This document shows, in pieces, positions 31,297 to 40,178 of a DNA stretch of 64,000 nt. Source of the DNA: Sulfodiicoccus acidiphilus. GTDB taxonomy: Archaea > Thermoproteota > Thermoprotei_A > Sulfolobales > Sulfolobaceae. The notes under the pieces were generated by a model, which had not been told where the DNA came from, made no database searches, and saw only the letters and a list, made by a program, of their open reading frames with translations. The DNA lies in the NCBI RefSeq assembly GCF_003967175.1, contig NZ_AP018553.1, positions 868,001 to 932,000 of the forward strand, read 5' to 3'. The position numbers and the translations under genes were made by a program. The first letter of the stretch is position 1; every line of letters starts with the position of its first letter.

Positions 31297-31749
31297 GTGA
31301 CGGAGCAAAATAGGGTCGAGGTGTCGGTAGATCAGTTGGTGGCCCAAGCAGAGCAATTGAGAGACTACATAAATAGGTTGCAAAACATGGTCAGGGAACT
31401 CACAGACTCCCTGATATCTATAGAGAGCAGTAAGGAAGCCATAGGACTCCTCGGCTCGGGTGGAAGGGAGCTGTTGCTCGCTACAGATAGGAAAGGCTAC
31501 GTGATTCTAGAAGGCGTCACTGTGTCATTAGGGAAGGTGTTGGTGAACCTAGGAATGAATTACTATGTGGAAGTTGACCCTAAGACGGGAGTAGAAATGC
31601 TCAACAAGGAGGAAGAGAGCGTTAAAACCAACATCCAAACACTGCAGGAGGAACTATCTAAAAGCGTCAGTGCCTATAACGAAATAGCGGCGATCCTGAA
31701 CCAGATACAGCAAGCGGAGAGACAAGGTCCCTCAGGAGAGGGCGAGTGA
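31297..31749 (+). CDS. pfdA: Prefoldin alpha subunit
   Basis: 150 residues with long N- and C-terminal coiled coils (residues about 10-45 and 95-145) and a central beta-hairpin region ELLLATDRKGYVILEG to VTVSLGKVLVNLGMNYYVE. Prefoldin hands unfolded proteins to the thermosome. The GTG start follows a GGGGAAGGTGA stretch. Its stop overlaps the expected GTG start of ftsY (GTGA). Confidence 0.9.
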   Translation: MTEQNRVEVSVDQLVAQAEQLRDYINRLQNMVRELTDSLISIESSKEAIGLLGSGGRELLLATDRKGYVILEGVTVSLGKVLVNLGMNYYVEVDPKTGVEMLNKEEESVKTNIQTLQEELSKSVSAYNEIAAILNQIQQAERQGPSGEGE

Positions 31750-32775
31750 ATTTGTTTCGACAGATTAAAGAAGGCGTTTTCCAACCTCTTCGGTAAAGAT
31801 GAGAAGGAACACATCGAACAGGGAACTCGGGTCACTGCGGAGTCATCGCTGCCCCTGCAGCCAGGGGAACAGGGAAAACAGGAGACTACTCAGGGTGAAG
31901 GTAAGGGTGGCATCCTTGACTTCCTGAAATACAGGGAGGTCAAGGAAGACGAACTTAATCAGCTACTGGAGGAGCTGAGAACAGAACTGCTGGAAAGTGA
32001 CGTGTCTTACACCGTAACTGAATCATTGTTGAACGACTTGAAGACTGCACTAATGGGAAGGAAGTTGAGGAGGGGAACTGATGTGGAGGAGGTGGTGCGA
32101 ACCACCTTAAAAAAAAGCATTTACGAGATCGTGGCCCAGGGGGCCGGACTCGATCTAATAGAAGCAGTTAAAGTTGGGCCAAAACCATACGTAATCGTTT
32201 TCTTCGGCATAAACGGTGTAGGTAAGACTACTACCATTGCCAAGGTGGCCTACATGATGAAGAAGGCCGGCCTGGTTCCCGTGGTTGCAGCGGCGGACAC
32301 GTTCAGAGCTGCAGCCCAAGAGCAATTGGAATATCACTGCAAGAAACTCGAGGTGACTCTAATCAAGGGCAAGTACGGTTCAGATCCAGCCTCTGTGGCC
32401 TACTCGGCCATAACCCACGCCAAGAAGGTGGGGGCTCAAGTGGTCTTAGTAGACACCGCTGGAAGGATGAACACTGACGCCGACTTAATGGAGGAACTGA
32501 AGAGAGTCGTCCGCATCTCGAAACCCAACATGAGGATCTTGGTCTTAGACTCTTTGGCTGGAAACGACGCGCTTAACCAAGCCAAGGCCTTCGAGGAGAA
32601 CGTAGGCTACGACGGTGTTATACTAACTAAAGTGGACGCAGACGTTAAAGGTGGCACCATACTTTCCGTGGCCAAGGAGCTTGGGAAACCAGTTGTTATG
32701 CTGGGCGTTGGACAAGAATACGACAGTTTAGTCAAGTTCGATCCAGAATGGTTCGTAGAGAGGGTATTCAGTTAG
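31746..32775 (+). CDS. ftsY: Signal recognition particle receptor FtsY, 5' end uncertain
   Basis: GTPase that docks SRP-ribosome complexes at the membrane. NG domain: four-helix N part (LNQLLEELRTELLESDV), G1 FGINGVGKTTTIAKVA, AADTFRAAAQEQL, G3 DTAGRMNTD and G4 TKVD. In-frame coding begins at least at 31750 (CFDRLKKAFSNLFGK), but no ATG/GTG/TTG occurs in that frame before 32002. The GTG at 31746, overlapping the prefoldin stop, is one base out of frame. Dropping one T from TTT at 31755-31757 would give MNLFDRLKKAFSNLFGK. So there is either an ATT start or a one-base error. Confidence 0.88.
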
Positions 32776-32806
32776 ATTAATTTAGTCCCGTTTACACCTT
32801 TTCACC

Positions 32807-32986
32807 ATGAACATTAGGGAGAGTCTTAGAGAGCTAGCAGATGGCTGGAAGAGGCTAATGACTTCGTCCAGTAAACCAGACAGGAAGAACTTCACCTTCA
32901 ACTTAAGGACGGTGTTTCTGGTACTTGTGGTGATTGGTGTTTTGGCGTTGGTGATTCAGCTGGCCACAGTCCTTTTAGGGGTATGA
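32807..32986 (+). CDS. secE: Preprotein translocase subunit SecE
   Basis: 59 residues, too short for usual gene calls: MNIRESLRELADGWKRLMTS, then a basic linker and a single transmembrane helix RTVFLVLVVIGVLALVIQLA. SecE/Sec61-gamma clamps SecY in the membrane. It sits directly before spt5 (three bases), the order seen in archaea. TTAATTTAG at 32776-32783 is a TATA giving a leaderless ATG. Confidence 0.93.
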   Translation: MNIRESLRELADGWKRLMTSSSKPDRKNFTFNLRTVFLVLVVIGVLALVIQLATVLLGV

Positions 32987-32989
32987 GAG

Positions 32990-33442
32990 TTGCAAGAAGC
33001 AAGGAACTACTACGTTTTAAAGGTGACCAGTGGGCAGGAACTTAACGTAGCACTTATGATGGAGGAGAGAATAAAGGCGAATAATATAAGCGAGGTCTAT
33101 GCCATACTCATTCCCCCAGAGCTCAAGGGGTACGTGGTAGTGGAGGCCTCTGGGGCACACGTGGTGAGGCTCATAACCGCGGGGATAAGATACTTCAGGG
33201 GCCTTGCCCATGGCCTGCTGACTAGGGAAGAGGTGCTCTCCTTCGTTAGCAAGAGAACAGTACAGATAGGACTCAAGCCGGGAGACGTCGTGGAGATCGC
33301 CTCTGGGCCATTCAGAGGATTCCAAGCACAGGTTGCTAGAGTTGAGGAAGCAAAAGGAGAGGTAGTGTTAAATATACTGGAGTCCGCATACCCCTTGCAG
33401 GTCACAGTCCCTGCGGATAACGTGAAACAGATTAAGAGGTAG
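32990..33442 (+). CDS. spt5: Transcription elongation factor Spt5 (NusG family)
   Basis: 150 residues: an NGN domain (YYVLKVTSGQELNVALMMEE ... YVVVEASGAHVVRLI) and a C-terminal KOW domain (LKPGDVVEIASGPFRGFQAQ). It clamps RNA polymerase with Spt4 and raises processivity. The TTG start lies three bases after secE; the L11 gene follows seven bases after its stop. Confidence 0.94.
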   Translation: MQEARNYYVLKVTSGQELNVALMMEERIKANNISEVYAILIPPELKGYVVVEASGAHVVRLITAGIRYFRGLAHGLLTREEVLSFVSKRTVQIGLKPGDVVEIASGPFRGFQAQVARVEEAKGEVVLNILESAYPLQVTVPADNVKQIKR

Positions 33443-33448
33443 AGAAGT

Positions 33449-33955
33449 ATGCCCATCAAGTCCATCAAGATAGTGGTAGAGGGAGGCAACATTAAGCCAG
33501 GACCTCCTCTAGCGCCAACTCTCTCTCAGTTAGGACTTAACGTCGGAGAGGTAGTTAAGAGGCTCAACGAGGCTACCTCACAGTTCAAGGGAATGAGCCT
33601 CCCAGTCACTCTCGAAGTGGACGTTGATTCGAAGAGATACGAGATTAGAGTTGGAATACCCACAACAACTTCCCTACTAGTGAAGTACGCGGGAGCCCAA
33701 GGCCCTTCTGGTGATCCCGCCCACAACAAGGTGGGAAACATAACGATGGAACAACTTGTAGAGGTCTGTTTAATGAAGAGGGAAGGAATGCTCTCTAGGA
33801 CGTTAAAGGCAGCAGCTCTAAGCGTCCTTGGAACTGCCCACAGTGTAGGCGTAACGGTGGAGGGGAAGGATGCCAAGGAGGTAGCAAAGGAGGTGAAACA
33901 GGGGGTGCATGACGAACTTTTTAGTAAGTACGAGGAAAAGTGGAGGGGGAACTGA
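33449..33955 (+). CDS. rpl11: Large-subunit ribosomal protein uL11
   Basis: 168 residues with the L11 start [20 protein letters not shown], the family [19 protein letters not shown], and the RNA-binding C-terminal domain with [19 protein letters not shown]. It forms the GTPase-associated centre with L10/L12 on 23S rRNA. First of the L11-L1-L10-L12 cluster, closely spaced. Confidence 0.97.
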   Translation: MPIKSIKIVVEGGNIKPGPPLAPTLSQLGLNVGEVVKRLNEATSQFKGMSLPVTLEVDVDSKRYEIRVGIPTTTSLLVKYAGAQGPSGDPAHNKVGNITMEQLVEVCLMKREGMLSRTLKAAALSVLGTAHSVGVTVEGKDAKEVAKEVKQGVHDELFSKYEEKWRGN

Positions 33956-33958
33956 AAC

Positions 33959-34609
33959 TTGATCGTCACCCAAGAGAAGCTGGCGGAGGCCCTGAGCGAA
34001 GCACTTTCAGAGGGACTCAATCCAAAGAGGAACTTCACCCAAGCTGTTGATGTGATAGTGGTCTTCAAGGATGTCAACATGAAGGTTGGAGACGTGAAGC
34101 TCAGGGAGACGGTTTTCCTGCCTAACAGACCATCAGTGGAGAGGAGAGTTCTCGTCGTGCCCAACTTCGAACAACTAGAGAACGCTAAGAAGGCCCAACC
34201 AGCCGTCGTAATGAGCAAGGACGAACTACAGAAGCTTCAGGGGAACAAAAGGGCAGTGAAGAAACTAGCCAGCCAAAACCAATGGTTCCTCATTTCCCAA
34301 GATAATATGGCCCTAGCTGGTAGGGTCCTAGGACCAGCCCTTGGTCCTCGAGGCAAATTCCCGGTTCCTATGCCCAACAACCTAGACCCAGTGGAGGTCA
34401 TCTCCAACTACAAAAGGGCAACACTTCTTAGGACCAAGGATCAACCTCACGTACAAGCATTCATAGGTACAGTGGACCTAGGTCCGGATAAGCTTGCCGC
34501 CAACGCTTTAGCTGTGCTCAACGTAGTCGAGTCGAAGCTCAAGAGCCAATCTAACGTGAAGGCAATCTACGTGAAGACCACGATGGGGAAGCCAGTCAGG
34601 GTGAAGTGA
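33959..34609 (+). CDS. rpl1: Large-subunit ribosomal protein uL1
   Basis: 216 residues, L1 stalk protein that helps move deacylated tRNA to the E site. It has [18 protein letters not shown], the signature [20 protein letters not shown], and a C-terminal [18 protein letters not shown]. In many archaea L1 also represses its own operon; no clear L1-binding hairpin was identified here. The TTG start is three bases after rpl11, and the ATG of rplP0 follows immediately. Confidence 0.97.
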   Translation: MIVTQEKLAEALSEALSEGLNPKRNFTQAVDVIVVFKDVNMKVGDVKLRETVFLPNRPSVERRVLVVPNFEQLENAKKAQPAVVMSKDELQKLQGNKRAVKKLASQNQWFLISQDNMALAGRVLGPALGPRGKFPVPMPNNLDPVEVISNYKRATLLRTKDQPHVQAFIGTVDLGPDKLAANALAVLNVVESKLKSQSNVKAIYVKTTMGKPVRVK

Positions 34610-35596
34610 ATGGCACTTGCTATGAAGGCCAAGAAGATTGCAGACTGGAAGATTAAAGAAGTCGAGGAGCTAGCTCAGAGACTAAGCGAGACAAAGACTT
34701 TCATAGTCGCCAGCATAGAGGGATTCCCCGCAGATAAGCTAGGAGAGATAAGGAAGAGGCTAAGAGGTAAAGCAGAGGTCAGGGTGGTCAGGAACACTTT
34801 ATTTCAGCTCGCCGCCAAGAAGGCTGGAATAGAGATTGGTGAACTAGAGAGAACTCTGACCGGACCGAACGCCTTCATCATAACTGACAAGAATCCGTTC
34901 GAGGTCTCAATAGACATCTCAAAATTCAAGCTGAAGAGGTTCGCCAGGCCAGGTGATAAAGCAGATGAGGAAATAGTGATACCGGCCGGAGACACTGGAA
35001 TGCAAGCTGGGCCCATCCTCAGCACGTTCGGGAAGCTCAAGGTGCAAACCAGAGTTCAGGAGGGAAGGGTCTTTGTCGTAAAGGACGCTGTCATAGCTAG
35101 GCCTGGAGATCCCATACCTATAGACGCTCTGGCCATATTGCAGAAGCTAGGAGTACAGCCAGTCTACATCCAACTGAAAATGAAGGGGGCCTACCAAGAT
35201 GGTGTTGTCATAGATGCGGAACAACTGAAGATAGACTTGGATTCCTACAGGAATGAGGTAGCCGTAGCTGGGAGAAACTCAGCGACTCTAGCGTCTGAGA
35301 TAGCCCTTCCGATACCCGAGGTGTTGAAGGCGAGCATAACCAAGGCGTTCCAAAGGGCCACGGCAGTCTCGGCTGAAGCTGGGTTCGTAACACCAGAGAC
35401 GGCCCAGGCCGTGTTCAGCAGGGCAGTGGCAAAAGCGACGGCCCTAGCGTTAGCAATCTCGGGCTCTGTCAACCTCGGGGTGGTGCCAGCACAGCAGGCT
35501 GCTCCACAGCAGGAGGCCAAGAAGGAGAAAGAAGAGGAGAAGAAGGGACCAAGCGAGGAGGAATTGGCGGAAGGACTGTCCTCCCTCTTCGGCTAA
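34610..35596 (+). CDS. rpl10: Large-subunit ribosomal protein uL10 (P0)
   Basis: 328 residues: an RNA-binding N-terminal domain ([20 protein letters not shown]), the archaeal insertion ([14 protein letters not shown]), helical spine segments that bind L12 dimers, and an acidic Ala/Gln/Lys/Glu-rich tail ending GLSSLFG. The last 112 bases are identical to the end of the L12 gene. It begins directly after the L1 stop. Confidence 0.97.
   Translation: MALAMKAKKIADWKIKEVEELAQRLSETKTFIVASIEGFPADKLGEIRKRLRGKAEVRVVRNTLFQLAAKKAGIEIGELERTLTGPNAFIITDKNPFEVSIDISKFKLKRFARPGDKADEEIVIPAGDTGMQAGPILSTFGKLKVQTRVQEGRVFVVKDAVIARPGDPIPIDALAILQKLGVQPVYIQLKMKGAYQDGVVIDAEQLKIDLDSYRNEVAVAGRNSATLASEIALPIPEVLKASITKAFQRATAVSAEAGFVTPETAQAVFSRAVAKATALALAISGSVNLGVVPAQQAAPQQEAKKEKEEEKKGPSEEELAEGLSSLFG
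35483..35594 (+). repeat. 112-nt exact repeat, copy in L10 gene
   Basis: Identical base for base to 35838-35949 in the L12 gene. It encodes the shared acidic factor-binding tail. The stop codons differ (TAA versus TGA), and identity stops at the base before 35483. Confidence 0.95.
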
Positions 35597-35639
35597 AGCT
35601 TTTTATAGGGAGCTTCAGATGTCAGTGAAGTGAGAAGTT

Positions 35640-35951
35640 ATGGAGTATATATACGCTAGTCTCCTGCTACATGCTGCGAAGAAAGACATAAACGAGGACG
35701 CTCTAAAGAACGTTCTAAGTGCAGCTGGCATTGAGGTGGACGAAGTGAGACTCAAGGCTGTTGCCGCGGCCCTCAAGGAGGTCAACATAGACGAAGTCTT
35801 GAAGTCGGCTGCCACGGCCCCGGTCGCGGTAGCAGCTGTGCCAGCACAGCAGGCTGCTCCACAGCAGGAGGCCAAGAAGGAGAAAGAAGAGGAGAAGAAG
35901 GGACCAAGCGAGGAGGAATTGGCGGAAGGACTGTCCTCCCTCTTCGGCTGA
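35640..35951 (+). CDS. rpl12: Large-subunit ribosomal protein P1/L12
   Basis: 103 residues: a helical dimerisation domain ([40 protein letters not shown]), an alanine-rich hinge, and a highly charged tail ending GLSSLFG that recruits translational GTPases. A TATA-like CTTTTTATAG at 35598-35608 may provide a separate promoter. This is useful because several L12 copies are needed per ribosome. The tail is a nucleotide-exact copy of that in L10. Confidence 0.97.
   Translation: MEYIYASLLLHAAKKDINEDALKNVLSAAGIEVDEVRLKAVAAALKEVNIDEVLKSAATAPVAVAAVPAQQAAPQQEAKKEKEEEKKGPSEEELAEGLSSLFG
35838..35949 (+). repeat. 112-nt exact repeat, copy in L12 gene
   Basis: Partner of 35483-35594, offset by 355 bases and in the same direction. 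The length and lack of even synonymous changes suggest recent gene conversion. Confidence 0.95.
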
Positions 35952-35989
35952 GGTAACTATTTTATTGAACCGTCTCCACTTCTCCTAGA

Positions 35990-38679
35990 ATGTCCAACGC
36001 TCAAGAGAACGAGTACAGGCTTGATTTTTTCAAGGATCGAGGTTACGCGCGCAAGTTGTGCACTTCCTGCGGCACTCCGTTCTGGACAAAAGGCGAGAAT
36101 CAAACTTGTGCTGACGTCCCTTGCACAGAGTATTACTTCTTCGATCTACCAATATCTTCCCATAAACTGAGCGTAAGAGAGGCGCGCAGGAAGTTCATAT
36201 CGTTCTTCGCCTCCAGAGGGCACACGCCTATACCCCCAAAGCCTGTCTTGGCTAGGTGGAGGGAAGACCTCTATCTGACAATAGCCAGCATAGTGGACTT
36301 TCAACCCCATGTAACAAGTGGTATAGCACCTCCACCTGCCAACCCCCTGGTGGTCTCACAACCATGCATCAGGTTAGACGATATAGATAACGTGGGAGTG
36401 ACGTTCGGGCGCCATCTAACCACCTTCGAAATGGCCGCCCACCACGCCTTCAACTACCCCGACAAGTTCATCTACTGGAAAGAGGATACAGTGAGACTAG
36501 CTAAGGAATTCTTCGTCGAGGAGATCGGCGTACCTGAAGAGTTCCTGAACTTCAAGGAGTCCTGGTGGGAAGGAGGAGGGAACGCCGGTCCTTGCTTTGA
36601 GGTCACTGTGGGAGGACTGGAGGTGGCAACGCTGGTGTTCATGCAGTACTCTGCTAGAGACGGAAAGTATGAGCCGCTACAGTTGAAGATCGTTGATACC
36701 GGCTACGGTGTAGAGAGGATCGCTTGGCTAACACAGAAAAGTCCTACTGCATTCCACGCAATATACGGGGACTTAGTTCCGACTTTCTTCAGGAAGCTGG
36801 GCGTCCAAGAACCCGAGGAGGAGGTTTTGAGGACAGCATCTGTTCTGGCAGGCAGAATAGACCCAGATCACTGGGAGACCGTGAAACGCCACAGAGAAGA
36901 GGTGGCCCGCAGAACTGGGAGGAGTTTGAAGCTCGTGGAAGATCAACTAAACGATGCAGCCAAGGTGTTCCAAGTCCTGGATCACACAAAGACGTTGACA
37001 TTGATGTTAGGAGACGGAATGGTACCCTCAAATTCGGGCGAAGGGTATCTAGGGAGGTTAGTTCTGCGCAGGGCTCTCAAGGTTATGAAATTGTTGGGAG
37101 CGGAACCCAACTTAACAGATCTGATAAGGACTCAGATAGGGTTCTGGGGAGATGATTTCCCGCAAATGAAGCGGAATATTAGATATATCCTTGAAGTCGT
37201 AGAGGATGAACAAAGGAAGTTCCAGGAAATCCTGAACAAAGTTCCCTCATTAGCCCTTTCCCTATCCAAGAGGGGTAAGGTGACTTCGGATGACCTAGCG
37301 GCAACTTACGACAGTCATGGGGTACCCCCAGATCTCCTCTCCAGCGAGCTGAGGAAGTACGGAGTAGTGGTAAACGTTCCAGAGAATTTCTACGCGGTCG
37401 TGGCTAGGAGACATCAGGCGGCGCCGCTTAAGGGGGAAAGGAAGAGAGATTGCCAAAGGAACTGCAGCAGTTGGTGGAAGGATTGCCAAAGACAGAGAAG
37501 GTGTTCTATCAAGACCAGTATAGGAGAGAAGTGGAGGCCGTGGTGCTGGCGGCAAACGGGAGGTATGTGGTGCTAGACAGGACGGTCTTCTACCCACAGG
37601 GAGGAGGACAACTTGGAGATAGGGGCAAACTGGTAGGAGATCAGGAGGAGGAGGTCGTCGACACCCAAGAGGTTAAGGGAGTGGTAGTGCACGTTCTAGA
37701 GAGGGACACTGTGTTGAGAGTGGGGCAGAAGGTCAGGGCATCAATAGACTGGGAGAGGAGGTACAGGCTGATGAGACATCACACGGGAACTCACGTGGTC
37801 CTAGCTGCGGCCAAGCGGGTATTGGGCGAACATGTGTGGCAAGCGGGGGCCGAGAAGACACCAGAAAAGGGAAGGCTAGACATAACTCACTACAAGACCC
37901 CGACAGAGGAGGAGGTGAGAGAAATAGAGGAATTGGCCAACTTCGCCGTTATAGATAGAAGACCCGTGAGGTCTATCACGATGACGAGAACCGAAGCGGA
38001 GTCCAAGTTCGGCGTCAATATATACGAGGGAGGTGTCCCCATGACTAGGGACATTAGGCTCCTAGAGATCCAGGACTGGGACGTGGAGGCCTGCGGAGGC
38101 ACTCATGTTCTCAATACTGGGGAAATAGGCTCAATAAAGGTGGTGAACGTTGAAAGAATACAGGATGGAGTGGTAAGACTGGAGTTCGTAGCTGGAGATC
38201 AAGTATCTCGTTACGCTTCCTCCCTAGAGGGGACGATGAAACATATAGCGGAGTTAATTGGGGCCAGCGAGGCACAGTTAGTTGGTAGGTTGCGGAGGAG
38301 GCTCGAGGAAGAACGCCGCACTGAAGACCTCCTCAGGAAGTACAGGGAAGCGTACGAGGAGGCGTTGGTCAGAGGCGTCTCGTGGACTACCGTCGATGGA
38401 TTCAGGATCTCAATTTTGGACGAACTTTTCGACGACGAACTGAGTAAGAGAGTTATGAGGAGACTCACTGAGAGGGAGAGAACAGTAGCGGTTCAAGTGG
38501 GGAAGGAGAGGGTGCAGATAGCGACGTCAAGAGACGTTAAGGTGGAGCCCCTGATCAAGAAGCTAGTGGAAGTGGGAGGGAAAGGCGGAGGGAAGGGCAC
38601 AATGGGGATCGTCTCCATAAGGATGGAGAAGGAGGCAGTGCTGAAACTTCTGAGTGAGGCCTTGAGAGGATCCAGCTAA
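35990..38679 (+). CDS. alaS: Alanyl-tRNA synthetase, interrupted by an apparent frameshift
   Basis: Class II synthetase charging tRNA-Ala. An archaeal zinc-containing N-terminal segment ([10 protein letters not shown]) precedes the aminoacylation core ([33 protein letters not shown]) and the tRNA-binding domain. In the second part (37450-38679) come the editing domain with [17 protein letters not shown] and CGGTHV, and the C-terminal domain ([11 protein letters not shown]). The first frame drifts after [10 protein letters not shown]. One extra G in the run at 37432-37436 gives [14 protein letters not shown] and an 896-residue protein of normal length. A TATA at 35954-35962 supports a leaderless ATG at 35990. 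The gene is essential, so an actual split needs explanation. Confidence 0.94.
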
Positions 38680-39287
38680 AGCCCACCTAGGAAGAACAAA
38701 AGTCCCAAGGCGATCAGCACCACTGCAATCCACCAGGTCTTGCTCCACCTGAATATCTTGTAACCGTCGAAGACTCCGAACGGAATCATGTTGAACAGAG
38801 CCACGAACGCGTTTATGTCTGCAGTGCTGACAAGGAAGAATTGGAGGAGGAAGGGCATCGGAACGAAGAAGACCAAAGCCAGAGATATGAGCGCTACCAC
38901 TAGGTTAGTCACCGGTCCAGCTACGGCGGTCTTCCCAGAGAGCTCTCTGGCCTCACCCATATTGTAGAAGGAACCACAGGATATGGCGGTGTAACCTGAG
39001 GTGAATATCAAAAAGGGAGCGAAGAAGTTCAGGAGAACTGTGAGTATCAGCCCTTGAGGGAAAAGCTGGAACCTAGAGTAGCAACCGTAACGCCTCGCGG
39101 TCTGTCTGTGGGCGATCTCGTGGGGAACTATGGCAAGCGCCGCTCCTCCAGTGTAGACTAGAAACTCGTCCAAAGAGTGGTTATAGAATGGACTCAGGAA
39201 GTGGACGGCTATTGACAATATAGCCACTAAGAAGGCGAGGGCCTCGTTCATGTTTTGTATCCTATACATTATCTCATCGAAAGCCAA
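38676..39287 (-). CDS. Site-2 protease-like membrane metalloprotease (M50 family)
   Basis: 203 residues with about five or six transmembrane helices. The zinc motif HEIAH lies in LAIVPHEIAHRQTARRYG and the third-ligand region is NMIPFGVFDGYKIF (family NxxPxxxxDG). It cuts proteins within the membrane. No PDZ or CBS domain is present, so it is a minimal version. The gene is convergent with alaS, overlapping its end by 4 nt. Substrate unknown. Confidence 0.88.
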   Translation of the reverse strand: MAFDEIMYRIQNMNEALAFLVAILSIAVHFLSPFYNHSLDEFLVYTGGAALAIVPHEIAHRQTARRYGCYSRFQLFPQGLILTVLLNFFAPFLIFTSGYTAISCGSFYNMGEARELSGKTAVAGPVTNLVVALISLALVFFVPMPFLLQFFLVSTADINAFVALFNMIPFGVFDGYKIFRWSKTWWIAVVLIALGLLFFLGGL

Positions 39288-39436
39288 AACTCATCCCTCT
39301 AGCAAAGTGACTATAAGAGATATTAAATGTGGGCCGAGCTCTTCTTACCTGATCTGTGACGACTTTACAGCCCCTAAACCCCTACCACATCTAACGTAAG
39401 TGGAACCGGTTTACTATCTCGTCAGGCCGACAAGGG

Positions 39437-40063
39437 TCAAATCGCTTGCATCACAGCGGCCTTGATGTCCTTGTCCATCCTAACCTCGCTGAGGTAGGAG
39501 AACTTACTCGCCTCCACCGGCCATAGAAGAGCGTTGAACTCTCTGTCAACCGAGGTCATGAACTCCCTTTCCTTGACTTTTACAAAACCGGTGTAGGTGG
39601 GGTTGTAGAGTTGCCTAAAGGTATTGAAGGCCTCGAAGACGATGAACTTGTAGGGATAGTCCATGTCGATCTCTAGACACTGGTACTTACGTGCGAAACC
39701 GAGTATCTTGGAGACCACGGCACCCACCGACGAAATCCTGCTTACACTCACCTGCCCCACGTCTCCGAAACTGGCCAAGGAAATGAACACGTCAAACTGA
39801 TCGACGGGGGTCACCACCCTTGCCCCAACTACCCTGCAGTAGTTGGAGCAGGTGGAGGGAACCTTGAATTTGCCGGTGAAGACGTCCTCCTGGTCCTTAC
39901 CCTCCACCAACATGGTCATGACTACGTTCGCAAGGTGTTCCACTTTGCACGAGAGCCTCTCCAACTCTGCCCATAATCCTGGGGAGATCTCGATTACGTC
40001 TCCCGAGTCTGTGAGTACCCTCTTCCCGCCTCTAAGTATGTTCACCCTGAGCTCATGTAACAT
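39437..40063 (-). CDS. Hypothetical protein
   Basis: 208 residues with no family I recognise. It is soluble, with no signal peptide or membrane span. It contains six cysteines, including a cluster STCSNYCRVVGARV near residue 70. The ATG at 40063 lies about 26 bases from a minus-strand TATA (CGATATAAGCC near 40094), which supports leaderless expression. It diverges from the MMPL transporter gene; nothing in the context points to a role. Confidence 0.7.
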   Translation of the reverse strand: MLHELRVNILRGGKRVLTDSGDVIEISPGLWAELERLSCKVEHLANVVMTMLVEGKDQEDVFTGKFKVPSTCSNYCRVVGARVVTPVDQFDVFISLASFGDVGQVSVSRISSVGAVVSKILGFARKYQCLEIDMDYPYKFIVFEAFNTFRQLYNPTYTGFVKVKEREFMTSVDREFNALLWPVEASKFSYLSEVRMDKDIKAAVMQAI

Positions 40064-40178
40064 TCTGAGGAGAATAATTAGGCTTCAGGGCTTATATCGT
40101 TTTTTCCCGACTGAACTCCAGCCCGTTAAGCCGAGCCTTACAAACACTGAAATTCCACTGGGTCTCCCTTCTCTTGGA

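Noticed and set aside
39843-40178. Upstream extension of the MMPL gene to 39843
   Set aside because: This part is antisense to the hypothetical gene at 39437-40063 and lacks any membrane signal; ATG 40179 begins with a proper transmembrane helix.
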